From: Mitsuaria sp. 7
GTDB taxonomy: Bacteria > Pseudomonadota > Gammaproteobacteria > Burkholderiales > Burkholderiaceae_C
Direction of reading: 5' to 3'
Length of the DNA: 64,000 bases
NCBI RefSeq assembly: GCF_001653795.1
Contig: NZ_CP011514.1
Span: 1,486,163-1,550,162 of the forward strand
The notes beneath the pieces were generated by a model. The model worked only from the letters and a program-made list of their open reading frames with translations, was not told the DNA's origin and did not search any database. Below are positions 29,781-38,135 of this stretch, in pieces; position 1 is the stretch's first letter, and each line of letters starts with the position of its first letter. A program made the position numbers and the translations under genes.

Positions 29781-31099
29781 CGGGAAGCTCCGCGCGCCGG
29801 CGCTTCGGGCGCGCGGCCATTGACCATCAGACTGACTTCGACGCGGCGGTTCAGCGCGCGGTTGGCCGGGGTGTCGTTGGGGGCGACCGGCTCGGCCTCG
29901 GCGCGGCCCTCGGCGCGGATGCGCTCGGGCGCGACGCGGCGCGCGATCAGCAGCTCGCGCACGGTGTTCGCGCGCTCTTCGGACAGGTGCCAGTTCGACG
30001 GGAAACGCGCCGTGCGGATCGGCGTGTTGTCGCTGTGGCCGGTCACCAGCACGGTGCCCTGGACCTGCGTCAGCGCATCGGCGATGCGCCCCATGAGCGC
30101 CTCGCGCTCCGGCACGATCGTCGCGCTGGCCGGCGCGAACAGGCCGTCGCCGCGGATGATGACGACGCTTCGGTCGACCTCGTCGCGCACGGTGACCAGG
30201 TTGGCCTTGATGTCCGATTGGAGGAACTGCGCCAGGCGCGGCTTGGCCGGCGGCGGCGGGGGCGCGACCACGGGCGGCGACAGTCGCAGTCCCTGGATCT
30301 GCCCGAAGACCGGATCGGAACGCTCCGCCAGCGACAGCGTCAGCGACAGGTACACGCCCACCAGCAGCAGCGCCGTGAGCGCGGCGGTCGCCGCCAGCGG
30401 CAGCCAGCCGATGTGGCGACGCTGGGTGATGGCCTCGACCTGCCAGTGCTGCGCCAGCGCGGCGGGGTAGTCGCCGCGCTGCTGCTTGAGGATCTGGGCG
30501 AGGCGGTCGCGCACCGCCTCCAGCTGGGCCGGACCGTTGTCGATCACGCGGTAACGACCGGCGAAACCCAGCGTCAGCGCGGCGTAGATCAGTTCGAGCA
30601 GATCGCGGTTGGCCTCGGGCTTCTCGGCCAGGCGGGCCATCAGCTGGAAGACCTTCTCACCGCCCCAGGTCTCGTTGTGGAACATCGACAGCAGGCTGTG
30701 CCGCGCCCAGACGCCGGAGCCGCCCCAGGGCGTGTCGGCGCAGGCCTCGTCGATCATCGTGCACAGCACGTAGCGCGTGGCCATGACGCGCTCCGGCGGG
30801 ATGCCGGCGGCGGCGGCGCGGGCCGCGAAGTCGCGGATGCCCTGCGCCAGGTTGTTGCGCAGCACGGCCACGTCGTCGACGCGGCGCGTCCCGCGCAGTT
30901 GCGGCACCAGCAGCAGCAGCGGATTGGCCAGCGTCAGCAGCGGGTTCAGCCCGGCGGCCGGCGGCGCGGCATCGGGCTGCACGGAGTCGGGCGGTGGCGT
31001 GGCGCCGCGCGGCGCCTGGGCGCCGCCCGGACGGGGCTTGATGAAGGTGCGCTGATCGTCGAAGCCTGCGAACGGATCGTTGAGCGCGGAGGGGTCCAT
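29777..31099 (-). CDS. tssL: TssL (DotU) with C-terminal OmpA domain
   Basis: A 440-aa protein. After a Pro-rich lead the DotU domain fills about 55-225 (MATRYVLCTMIDEACADTPW, FHNETWGGEKVFQLMARL). A single membrane helix at 231-257 leads to a periplasmic OmpA-like peptidoglycan-binding domain (ILVTGHSDNTPI-type strand, SNWHLSEERANTVRELL). This is the extended TssL form that anchors the membrane complex to the cell wall without a separate TagL. It starts 78 bases after tssK and overlaps tssM. Confidence 0.96.
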   Translation of the reverse strand: MDPSALNDPFAGFDDQRTFIKPRPGGAQAPRGATPPPDSVQPDAAPPAAGLNPLLTLANPLLLLVPQLRGTRRVDDVAVLRNNLAQGIRDFAARAAAAGIPPERVMATRYVLCTMIDEACADTPWGGSGVWARHSLLSMFHNETWGGEKVFQLMARLAEKPEANRDLLELIYAALTLGFAGRYRVIDNGPAQLEAVRDRLAQILKQQRGDYPAALAQHWQVEAITQRRHIGWLPLAATAALTALLLVGVYLSLTLSLAERSDPVFGQIQGLRLSPPVVAPPPPPAKPRLAQFLQSDIKANLVTVRDEVDRSVVIIRGDGLFAPASATIVPEREALMGRIADALTQVQGTVLVTGHSDNTPIRTARFPSNWHLSEERANTVRELLIARRVAPERIRAEGRAEAEPVAPNDTPANRALNRRVEVSLMVNGRAPEAPARGASR

Positions 31100-31176
31100 G
31101 CCGGCTCCCGGAGGTTACTGGTGTCTTGGATCGGTGGATGCGTGGGGCAGGGGCCCGGTGTCGCCGCGGACGGCGA

Positions 31177-32511
31177 TCACTGACGGATGGCCCAGAGCTC
31201 CAGTTCCAGTCCGGGGAAATCGCCGGCCACGTGCAGCGCCAGACTGCCGCTGCGCTCGAGCTGCTTCCAGAGGTCGCCGCCGCGGTCCAGCTCGAAATAG
31301 TGGAAGCCCGCGTGGAACGGCAACTGGCGCGGCGCCACCGGCAGCGCGCGCATGCTGATGCCCGGCAACTGCAGGTTGACGAGGTCGCGGATGCGGTCCA
31401 CCGGACCCAGCTTGGATTGCGCGGGGAAGCGCTGGCGCAGCTGTTCCGCGGCCACCTGCGCGTTGACCGCGATGACGAAGCTGGCGCTGCGCAGCAGGTC
31501 GGCGTCGGGGACGATGGCGGTGCGCACGCCGTGGGTGCGCTCGGTCAGGTCGATCTGCAGCGCGTTGCGCTCCAGCACGACGCTGAGCATGCGGCGCAGG
31601 TCCTCCAGCAGCGGGGCGAAACTGCCGCGCAGGTCGTCGTGGCGGTACAGCGGGTATTCGGACGCCAGGCGGCTGTCGCTGACGAAGGTGGCCATGTCGC
31701 CGGCCAGTTGCAGGCAGTCGCGGTGCAGCGTTTCCGGGTGCACGTGCGGGGACGCCGCATGTTGGCGGAACAGCGGGTCGGCGCGGTTCAGCGCCTGCAG
31801 CATCAGGAAGTCGGCGAGCTCGGACACGCCGTTGCCCAGCTGCCCCATGCGCGACGACAGCAGCTGCGCGCGCTGGCGCACGAGGCCGTGCAGCAGCGAG
31901 GCCATCGCGGACAGGTGGCCGCTGGCGTCGATGCGGGTCTGCGGCGGGATGTAGCTGCGGTCCAGCACCAGTTGCTGGTCGGCGCGGCGCTCCGCGATGC
32001 GGGCCACGCCCAGCGCGGCGTAGGCGTCGTTGAGTTCGCGGGCGGGCAGCAGGCGCAGCGTCAGCGCGCCGGTCTGCACGGGTTCAGGTTCGTCGCCGGC
32101 GCTGGTCTGGTCGCGCAGGTCCTGGTCGACGACGTGATAGCGGTGCAGTTCCCCTGCGTCATGACCGTTGAACGCGACCTGGTCCGTGCCCGGACGCGCG
32201 ATCGGCGCCGCGAGGACGACCATGTCGCCCTTCAGGTCCGCCGGCACTTCCAGCGGCGCCATCGCGGCGTCCGCCTGCGGGATCTGGAAGGGCGTGCCGT
32301 CGGGCAGCACGCCGCTGGCGCGCACGATGCCCAGCCGGCCGACGCTCAGCAGCGCCTCGTCCAGCACGAGTTCGGTGAAGCCCCAGCCATGCGGCGCCAG
32401 CGCGCGGGCGCGGCTGTCCACCAGATGCTCGAGGTAACGGGTTTCCTGCTGAAAATGGTGAGGCAGCAGGAACATGCCCTGCGACCAGATGACCTTGCTG
32501 TGCCAGCTCAC
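31177..32511 (-). CDS. tssK: TssK, T6SS baseplate connector
   Basis: A 444-aa protein beginning at a GTG that overlaps the tssJ stop (GTGA). The start SWHSKVIWSQGMFLLPHHFQ is the family hallmark. TssK trimers link the baseplate to the TssLM membrane complex; they are cytoplasmic. The length is as usual and the sequence appears intact. Confidence 0.97.
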   Translation of the reverse strand: MSWHSKVIWSQGMFLLPHHFQQETRYLEHLVDSRARALAPHGWGFTELVLDEALLSVGRLGIVRASGVLPDGTPFQIPQADAAMAPLEVPADLKGDMVVLAAPIARPGTDQVAFNGHDAGELHRYHVVDQDLRDQTSAGDEPEPVQTGALTLRLLPARELNDAYAALGVARIAERRADQQLVLDRSYIPPQTRIDASGHLSAMASLLHGLVRQRAQLLSSRMGQLGNGVSELADFLMLQALNRADPLFRQHAASPHVHPETLHRDCLQLAGDMATFVSDSRLASEYPLYRHDDLRGSFAPLLEDLRRMLSVVLERNALQIDLTERTHGVRTAIVPDADLLRSASFVIAVNAQVAAEQLRQRFPAQSKLGPVDRIRDLVNLQLPGISMRALPVAPRQLPFHAGFHYFELDRGGDLWKQLERSGSLALHVAGDFPGLELELWAIRQ

Positions 32512-33059
32512 GGCAGCCTGACCGTGGCGCTGACGGACAGCTCGTCAGCCTGGATGAGGATCTCCTGCTTGCGGCCGACCACCACCGGCACGATCGCGCG
32601 CCAGCGCGCACGCTCCAGGTCGCGGTAGGCGGCGAAGACCGCGACGAAGCGCGTCTCGGGCGACAGCGTCTTCTTCGTCCACGGACGTGCTTCGCCGGGC
32701 TGCAGCGTCATCTCCTCGCGGGAAACGAGCTCGGTGCCCAGCTCGGTCTGGTCCTTCTGGTACAGGCTGACGAAGTCGGCGGAATTGAAGCCGACGTCCG
32801 ATTTCAGCTCATACACCCGCACCAGCAGCGGGGAAGGCCGCTTGGTGACGCTCGGATTCACCTGGGCCGAGGCCTGGATGCTGCCCTTGGTCACCTCGGT
32901 GGGCTTGTCCGAACTGGAGAACGGGTTGATCTTGTCGAGGGACGAGCAGCCCCCCAGGGCGCCCAGGGCAAGCAACGCCCCCAAGGCCAGCGGGGCCGCG
33001 ACAGCAGCCCTGCGAGTGAGGGAAAGGGTTCTTGGGTGTCCCGAACGCGGCGTGAGCAT
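32508..33059 (-). CDS. tssJ: TssJ, outer-membrane lipoprotein of T6SS
   Basis: A 183-aa protein with a lipobox ending LGGC (Cys38). The mature part has the TssJ transthyretin-like pattern: SPLLVRVYELKSDVGFNSAD, FVSLYQKDQTELG, REEMTLQPGEARPW and VAVFAAYRDLERARWR. TssJ binds the TssM periplasmic tip. It is the first gene of tssJKLM-tagF. The ATG has AAGGA eight bases upstream, and this site lies in a possible hairpin. Confidence 0.95.
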   Translation of the reverse strand: MLTPRSGHPRTLSLTRRAAVAAPLALGALLALGALGGCSSLDKINPFSSSDKPTEVTKGSIQASAQVNPSVTKRPSPLLVRVYELKSDVGFNSADFVSLYQKDQTELGTELVSREEMTLQPGEARPWTKKTLSPETRFVAVFAAYRDLERARWRAIVPVVVGRKQEILIQADELSVSATVRLP

Positions 33060-33067
33060 CTTGGCTG

Positions 33068-33090
33068 TCCTTCTTTACCGGAAGAAAGGA
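33068..33090 (-). promoter_or_regulatory. Hairpin that could hide the tssJ ribosome site
   Basis: On the minus strand, TCCTTTCTT (33090-33082) can pair with AAGAAGGA (33075-33068), with one bulged T and a six-base loop. The 3' arm contains AAGGA, the probable Shine-Dalgarno site of tssJ. Such a structure would lower translation of the first gene of the tssJKLM operon unless opened. The pairing is seen in sequence; a regulatory role is inference. Confidence 0.35.
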
Positions 33091-33148
33091 TAGCCAGCGG
33101 GGGGCGCTCGGGGTGGTGACTTAGGTAATCGTCCCCCACAAGCCGCCG

Positions 33149-34711
33149 TCAGGCGGTGGCGCCGACTCTGAACTGGCTCACCAGCTTCGCCAGTTGCTGG
33201 GCCTGGCTGTTGAGGCTTTCGGCGGCGGCGGCGCTTTCCTCCACCAGCGCGGCGTTCTGCTGCGTGACCTGGTCCAGGTGGGTGACAGCGTCGCCGACCT
33301 GCTGGATGCCGCCGTTCTGCTCCTGCGTGGCGGCGGAGATCTCGCGGATCAGGGTGTCGACCTGGCCGACCTGCGCCACCACCCGCTGCATCACCTCGCC
33401 GGCGCTCTGCGCCTGACGGGCGCCCGTGTCCACGCGCTGGGTGCTGGCCTGGATCAGGTCCTTGATCTCCTTGGCCGCGCCGGCCGAGCGCTGCGCCAGC
33501 GCCCGCACCTCGGAAGCGACGACCGCGAAGCCGCGACCCTGCTCGCCGGCCCGGGCCGCCTCGACGGCGGCGTTCAGCGCCAGGATGTTGGTCTGGAAGG
33601 CGATGCCGTCGATCGTGCCGATGATGTCGCCGATGCGGCGCGAGGCGTCGCTGATGCCCTGCATGGTCTCGACCAGGGCGCTCACGGCGTGACCGCCTTC
33701 GCCGGCGGCACCGGACGCGTCGGCCGCCATGCGGCTGGCCTGGCCCGCGGACTGGGCGTTCTGCGCGACCGAGCTGGTCAGCTCTTCCATCGACGCGGCG
33801 GTCTGCTGCAGGCTGCTGGCCTGGGTCTCGGTGCGCGAACTCAGGTCCGCGTTCCCTTGGGCGATCTCCTTGGAGCCGTTGGCGATGCTCTCGCTGCTGT
33901 CGCGCACCTGGCCGACCAGGGTCCCCAGCTGTTCCACCATGCGGCCCATCGCGCGCAGCAGGTCGGCGGGTTCGTCGCGGCCTTCCGCGTGGATGCGGAC
34001 GGTGAGGTCGCCGCTGGCGACGTCTTCGGTCGCGCGAACGGCCTGGGCAATCGGCGTGGTGATGGATCGCGTCACCTGCAGCGCCAGGGCGATGCCGATG
34101 GCCAGCGCCACGGCGACCACGGCCAGGGTCACGCGCAGGCCATTGGCGTAGGAGGCGGCGGCGTCCTTGGCGGCCTGGTCGCCGCCTTCCCGGTTGTAGC
34201 TCACGTCGGCGTCGACGGCCTTGGAGAGGGCGCTGAAGAGCGACGAGGAACTGCCGCCGGCCAGCTTGCGGGCCGCTTCATGTTGCGACTCTCCGCCGGC
34301 GACGGCACGCTGCAGTTCGGCATCGGCGCCGAGGTAGGCCTTCCATGCGTCCCGGATCTGGTCGTAGAGCTGTCGCTCCTTGTCGCCGGAGATGGAGGGC
34401 TCGTACGCGCCCGCGGCCTTGTCGAAGGCCAGCACCGACGCGTCATGCTGCTGGATCAGCTTGGCGCGGGCGCCGTCGTCGTTCTCCAGCGCACCGCGCA
34501 GCGACAGGCGGCGCGTCTCGTTGGCGGCGGCCTGCATGTCGGCCAGCTTGGCGACGCTGGGCAGCCAGTTGGTGTTCAGGTCCTGCACGTTGTCGTTGAT
34601 GCGCGCCATCTGCTGGACGCCGAATGCCGCGATGAAACACAGCAGCACCAGCACGGCGGCGAAGGCCAGCGCCAGGCGCTTGCCGATGCGGAAGTTGCGG
34701 AGGATGGACAT
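33149..34711 (-). CDS. Methyl-accepting chemotaxis protein
   Basis: A 520-aa canonical chemoreceptor: N-terminal membrane segment (10-30), four-helix periplasmic sensor ([20 protein letters not shown] style, as in Tar-like 4HB receptors), second segment near 190-212, HAMP domain (215-268) and signalling domain with the conserved tip [20 protein letters not shown] then [18 protein letters not shown]. The C-terminus lacks the NWETF-type tether. It lies upstream of the T6SS operon on the same strand, but a gap of 89 bases with its own signals separates it from tssJ. Confidence 0.93.
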   Translation of the reverse strand: MSILRNFRIGKRLALAFAAVLVLLCFIAAFGVQQMARINDNVQDLNTNWLPSVAKLADMQAAANETRRLSLRGALENDDGARAKLIQQHDASVLAFDKAAGAYEPSISGDKERQLYDQIRDAWKAYLGADAELQRAVAGGESQHEAARKLAGGSSSSLFSALSKAVDADVSYNREGGDQAAKDAAASYANGLRVTLAVVAVALAIGIALALQVTRSITTPIAQAVRATEDVASGDLTVRIHAEGRDEPADLLRAMGRMVEQLGTLVGQVRDSSESIANGSKEIAQGNADLSSRTETQASSLQQTAASMEELTSSVAQNAQSAGQASRMAADASGAAGEGGHAVSALVETMQGISDASRRIGDIIGTIDGIAFQTNILALNAAVEAARAGEQGRGFAVVASEVRALAQRSAGAAKEIKDLIQASTQRVDTGARQAQSAGEVMQRVVAQVGQVDTLIREISAATQEQNGGIQQVGDAVTHLDQVTQQNAALVEESAAAAESLNSQAQQLAKLVSQFRVGATA

Positions 34712-35013
34712 GGTCTTGACCGGGGGAGGCCGGGTGTTACGAGAGGTGTCCCCAGGTTGCGCCAGACACCCTTCAGAAACCTTGCTGTGAAGGACCCCTG
34801 AACGTGGGGTGAAGCCCTCGTCCCAACGTCCGGCGACTTGCCGCGCAGTCGTTCACACCGCCGGAGAAAGCCGTACGGCGCACGACCTGAACCCGAGGGC
34901 GGGACCGCTTCGCGGCAGCGCATCTCGTCGCAGGCGATCGTCTCCGCACTTGCCCGGGTATGACAACGTTGTCAGCGTGCTCTATGCTTCGGTCCATAAG
35001 AGGAGACAAGTCG
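34712..35013. other. 302-base intergenic region between chemoreceptor and MFS genes
   Basis: This stretch separates divergent genes and should hold both promoters. The only clear element is the perfect palindrome at 34961-34974. The ribosome site AGGAG for the MFS gene is at 35001-35005. No convincing small gene was found. Confidence 0.5.
34961..34974. promoter_or_regulatory. Perfect LacI-family-type operator palindrome
   Basis: TGACAACGTTGTCA is a perfect 14-base palindrome with a central CG, the hallmark of operators bound by LacI-family repressors. It ends 39 bases before the MFS permease ATG, a suitable place to block its promoter. No LacI-family gene is in the window, so the repressor must be encoded elsewhere. 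Confidence 0.6.
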
Positions 35014-36408
35014 ATGAGTGCAGATCTTTCCCAGGTCGCCGCTGGCGGTGCGCATCCGCGTCCTGGAGACGCCCCGGCGGGAGAGGCGCCGGGTGGCGGG
35101 ACGGCGACGACGCATGCCCGTCATCCGCTGACCTGGGTGCCCTCCGTGTACCTGGCGATGGGCCTGCCGAATGTGCTGGTCGGCCTGGTCGCGGCCATCC
35201 TGTACAAGAACCTGGGCGTGTCCAACGAGGACATCGCGCTCTATACCTCGCAGATGTACCTGCCCTGGGTGCTCAAGCCCCTGTGGTCGCCGCTGCTGGA
35301 ACCCTACCGGACCAAGCGCTGGTGGGTGATCACGATGCAGTTCCTGATGATGGCGTCGATCGGCGCCGTCGCGTTCTGCCTGCCGCTGGAAGGCTTCTTC
35401 CGCGCGTCGCTGGCCTTCTTCTGGGTCACGGGCTTCGCGTCGGCGACGCAGGACATCGTGGCCGACGGCGTGTTCATGACGACGATGAGCCCGCGCGAGC
35501 AGGCCCGCTACGCCGGGGTGCAGGGGATGTGCTGGAACCTCGGCGCGGTGGTGGCGTCCGGGCTGCTGGTGTCGCTGACCGGCTGGCTGCACGGGTCGCT
35601 GGGCTGGAGCTGGGTGCAGTGCTGGATGGCGGTGATGCTGGGCGCGGCGGCGATGATGGGCGGCTTCGGACTGTGGCACCTGCGCGTGCTGCCGCCGGGC
35701 GCGCCCTCGGCCGTGCAGGGGCGGGACCTGTCCAGCGCGATGGTGTCGCTGCGGGAATCGTGGGTCACGCTGTTCCAGAAGCCGTCGATCTGGATGATGC
35801 TGGCGGTGGTCTTCTTCTACCGTTTCGGCGAGGGCTTCATCGAGAAGTTCGGGCCGCTGTTCCTGCTCGATCCGCGCTCGGCGGGCGGGCTGGGGCTGGA
35901 CAACGCGGCGCTGGGCCACATCTACGGCAGCGCCGGCACGATCGCGTTCATCGCGGGGGCGTTCCTCGGCGGCTTCATCGCCGCGAAGATGACGCTGCGG
36001 CGCTCGTTCCTGCTGCTGGCGATCGCGCTCAACCTGCCGCACCTGACCTACTACTACCTCAGCCACGCGCTGCCGACGGACCTGTGGTGGATAGGCGCCG
36101 TGGTCGCGATCGAGAAGTTCGGCTTCGGCATGGGCTCCGTCGGCCACATGCTGTACATGATGCAGCAGATCGCGCCGGGGCCCTTCAAGATGACGCATTA
36201 CGCGATGGCCACCGGCGTGATGGCACTGACCAAGTGGGCCACGGGCAGCGTCAGCGGCTGGCTCTACGCGGGCCTGGGGCAGCACTACGCGAGCTTCTTC
36301 GGCTGGGTGCTGGTGTTCTCGATTCCGCCTATCGTGCTGGCGTGGCTGGCGCCGTTCCCGGTCGACAGCTCGCGGAATCAGGATGCGTCCGGCCCTGCCG
36401 GACATTGA
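35014..36408 (+). CDS. MFS permease, sugar or muropeptide type (AmpG-like)
   Basis: A 464-aa membrane protein; the ATG at 35014 follows AGGAG. About 12 hydrophobic segments are visible. Features include PSVYLAMGLPNVLVGLVAA, LYTSQMYLPWVLKPLWSPLL, SATQDIVADGVF (typical of AmpG-like permeases) and FFYRFGEGFIEKFGPLFLL. AmpG-like MFS proteins import muropeptides or oligosaccharides. The LacI-type operator in front favours a sugar substrate. The first 45 residues are a Gly/Ala/Pro-rich lead before the first helix. No catabolic gene is adjacent. Confidence 0.75.
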   Translation: MSADLSQVAAGGAHPRPGDAPAGEAPGGGTATTHARHPLTWVPSVYLAMGLPNVLVGLVAAILYKNLGVSNEDIALYTSQMYLPWVLKPLWSPLLEPYRTKRWWVITMQFLMMASIGAVAFCLPLEGFFRASLAFFWVTGFASATQDIVADGVFMTTMSPREQARYAGVQGMCWNLGAVVASGLLVSLTGWLHGSLGWSWVQCWMAVMLGAAAMMGGFGLWHLRVLPPGAPSAVQGRDLSSAMVSLRESWVTLFQKPSIWMMLAVVFFYRFGEGFIEKFGPLFLLDPRSAGGLGLDNAALGHIYGSAGTIAFIAGAFLGGFIAAKMTLRRSFLLLAIALNLPHLTYYYLSHALPTDLWWIGAVVAIEKFGFGMGSVGHMLYMMQQIAPGPFKMTHYAMATGVMALTKWATGSVSGWLYAGLGQHYASFFGWVLVFSIPPIVLAWLAPFPVDSSRNQDASGPAGH

Positions 36409-36646
36409 CGGTCACCTCACCACCACCTGGCCGCCACCTCGACGTCAAGGAGGTGCCGCATCGCGTGCGTGCGTCGCGGCGGACGCTGACAGCCTGGACC
36501 CGGCGAACGGGATCCCTCCTTCGAGTTTTCCTGCAATTCGCGTCACATGCGCTCCGCACTGACGTCGCGGGTGCTGTTGTTGGCACCCGGGGCCGCCGGA
36601 TAGCCAAGGCCATCGGCGCTCCTTCTCTTTTCCAAAGGAGTTGGCA

Positions 36647-36838
36647 ATGAGAGTCTTGAACGAGACGGAAGTGGTCCAGGTCAGCGGTGGCAGCGTGCCG
36701 TGGTGGCAGTGGGCGCTCGGCGTGTTCTGCCCGCCGGTCATGGTGTACAACGTGGCCGAAGAGGCGTCCGCTACGACGGACACGAACGTCGCTCGTCGGG
36801 CGGCCAGCACGACGCGCCTGCTCTCCGTCGGCGTTTGA
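36647..36838 (+). CDS. Double-glycine leader peptide, candidate microcin precursor 1
   Basis: A 63-residue peptide with AAAGGAG six bases before the ATG. The first 15 residues, MRVLNETEVVQVSGG, are a textbook double-glycine leader, close to that of microcin V (MRTLTLNELDSVSGG). Cleavage after GG would release a 48-residue peptide with a tryptophan-rich hydrophobic start (SVPWWQWALGVFCPP), one cysteine, an acidic centre and a basic, Thr/Ser-rich tail. The HlyD-like and C39-peptidase genes follow directly, giving the export and cleavage machinery. The product may be a bacteriocin or a signal; no similarity to a known mature microcin was recognised. Confidence 0.8.
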   Translation: MRVLNETEVVQVSGGSVPWWQWALGVFCPPVMVYNVAEEASATTDTNVARRAASTTRLLSVGV

Positions 36839-36890
36839 ACCCTCTGGATGAGCCGGGGAATGTGTCGCGCGTGTCGACCGAGCAGGCCCG

Positions 36891-38135
36891 GTGACGGTCA
36901 CTGATCCAGGCCTCCCGCTGTTCCGTGAAGAGGCCTTGACGCGCGGCGCCGCGTCGGCAGGTGCCATCCTGCTGGCGCGGCCGGTGAGCTTCAAGATGTT
37001 GACGGCCATGGCCGCGCTCATCGTGGTCGGCTCGCTGGCGTTTTTCATGTGCTTTTCGACGAACGCGACGGCGCGTCTGCCCGGCGTCCTCACGCCGGAG
37101 TCGGGCGTGCTCCGCGTCGTGGCCGACCGCGACGCGTTCGTGGCGGAGCGCCACGTGTCAGAGGGGCAGGCCGTCAAGGCCGGCGAGGTGCTCTTCCTCC
37201 TGCGCGCCGGCCGCGACGATCCGCAGCGGGAGAACGTGGACGCCACGGTCGCGCGCCTCATGGCGCAGCGTCGCCACAGCGTCCTTGCGGACGCGCGCCA
37301 TCGCCGCATGCAGGACGAACAGCGCCTGGCCGCCGCCAGTCGCCGGGTCGACGCCTTGGGGGACGAGCAGCGCCGCCTGGAAAGCGAATTGGCGTTGCAA
37401 GCCCGTCGCGTGGCGCTCTGCGACGCGGCATTGGCGCGACAACAGCAGCTGCAGCGCGCCGGCATGGGCACGGTGGCCGCCACGCAAGACCGTGAGATCG
37501 CGGCGATCGATGCGCGTCAGCGCCAGTCCCAGCTGGAAGGCGCGTTGGCATCGTCCCATCGTGACGAGGAAGCGGCGACGCGCGAACTGAGCGCGGCCAG
37601 GCTTCAGAGGGACCGCGACGAGGAAGGCCATGCCCGCGCGCTGGCCGTGCTCGACCAGGAAGTTGTCGAGCATCAAACCCGCCGCGAGACGCTGGTCCGC
37701 GCGCCGGCCCAAGGGCGCGTGTCGGCCTTGCAGGTCGGGCCCGGTCAGCCCGTCGCCGCCAGGGAGACGCTCGCCCAGCTGTGGCCCGAGGGCAGCGCGC
37801 TCGAGGCCGAATTGCAGGCCCCGTCTCGCGCCGCGGCCTTCATGGCCGAAGGCATGGCCGTCAGGCTCCAGCTGGAGGCATTCCCTCATCAGACGTTCGG
37901 TGCGCTCACGGGGCAGGTGCGCTCGGTGGACCTGGTGACTTCCGGACCGGAGTCCACCTACCGCGTCCGCGTGCGCTTGAGCCGACCCTCGCTGTTGGCG
38001 CGCGGCATCGAGCATCCCCTGCGCCCCGGCATGAGGCTGGAGGCGATCGTGCCGTTGGAGCGCCGCCGGCTGTACGAATGGATCCTCGACCCGATCAAGC
38101 GGCTCTCTCCCGCGCAGTCCCCGCTGGAGCGATGA
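36891..38135 (+). CDS. HlyD/CvaA-type membrane-fusion protein for peptide export
   Basis: A 414-aa protein from a GTG at 36891. A cytoplasmic lead with LARPVSFKMLTAMAALIVVG and one membrane helix (about 36-54) are followed by a biotinyl-lipoyl half (GVLTPESGVLRVVADRDAFV), a long coiled coil (110-260, many Glu/Arg/Gln), and the second half (VRAPAQGRVSALQVGPGQPV). It matches the CvaA/RaxA type of adaptor that links a C39 ABC transporter to an outer-membrane TolC channel. No tolC is present here. The stop overlaps the transporter ATG. Confidence 0.85.
   Translation: MTVTDPGLPLFREEALTRGAASAGAILLARPVSFKMLTAMAALIVVGSLAFFMCFSTNATARLPGVLTPESGVLRVVADRDAFVAERHVSEGQAVKAGEVLFLLRAGRDDPQRENVDATVARLMAQRRHSVLADARHRRMQDEQRLAAASRRVDALGDEQRRLESELALQARRVALCDAALARQQQLQRAGMGTVAATQDREIAAIDARQRQSQLEGALASSHRDEEAATRELSAARLQRDRDEEGHARALAVLDQEVVEHQTRRETLVRAPAQGRVSALQVGPGQPVAARETLAQLWPEGSALEAELQAPSRAAAFMAEGMAVRLQLEAFPHQTFGALTGQVRSVDLVTSGPESTYRVRVRLSRPSLLARGIEHPLRPGMRLEAIVPLERRRLYEWILDPIKRLSPAQSPLER

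Noticed and set aside
26499..30470. A very long open frame (1,323 codons) on the plus strand opposite tssM and tssL
   Set aside because: It is antisense to two clear T6SS genes, has an Arg/Gln/His-rich composition typical of shadow frames in GC-rich DNA, and lacks any domain.
36409..36646. A third double-glycine peptide or an immunity gene before precursor 1
   Set aside because: Both strands were read for short frames with a ribosome site and GG leader; none was convincing.
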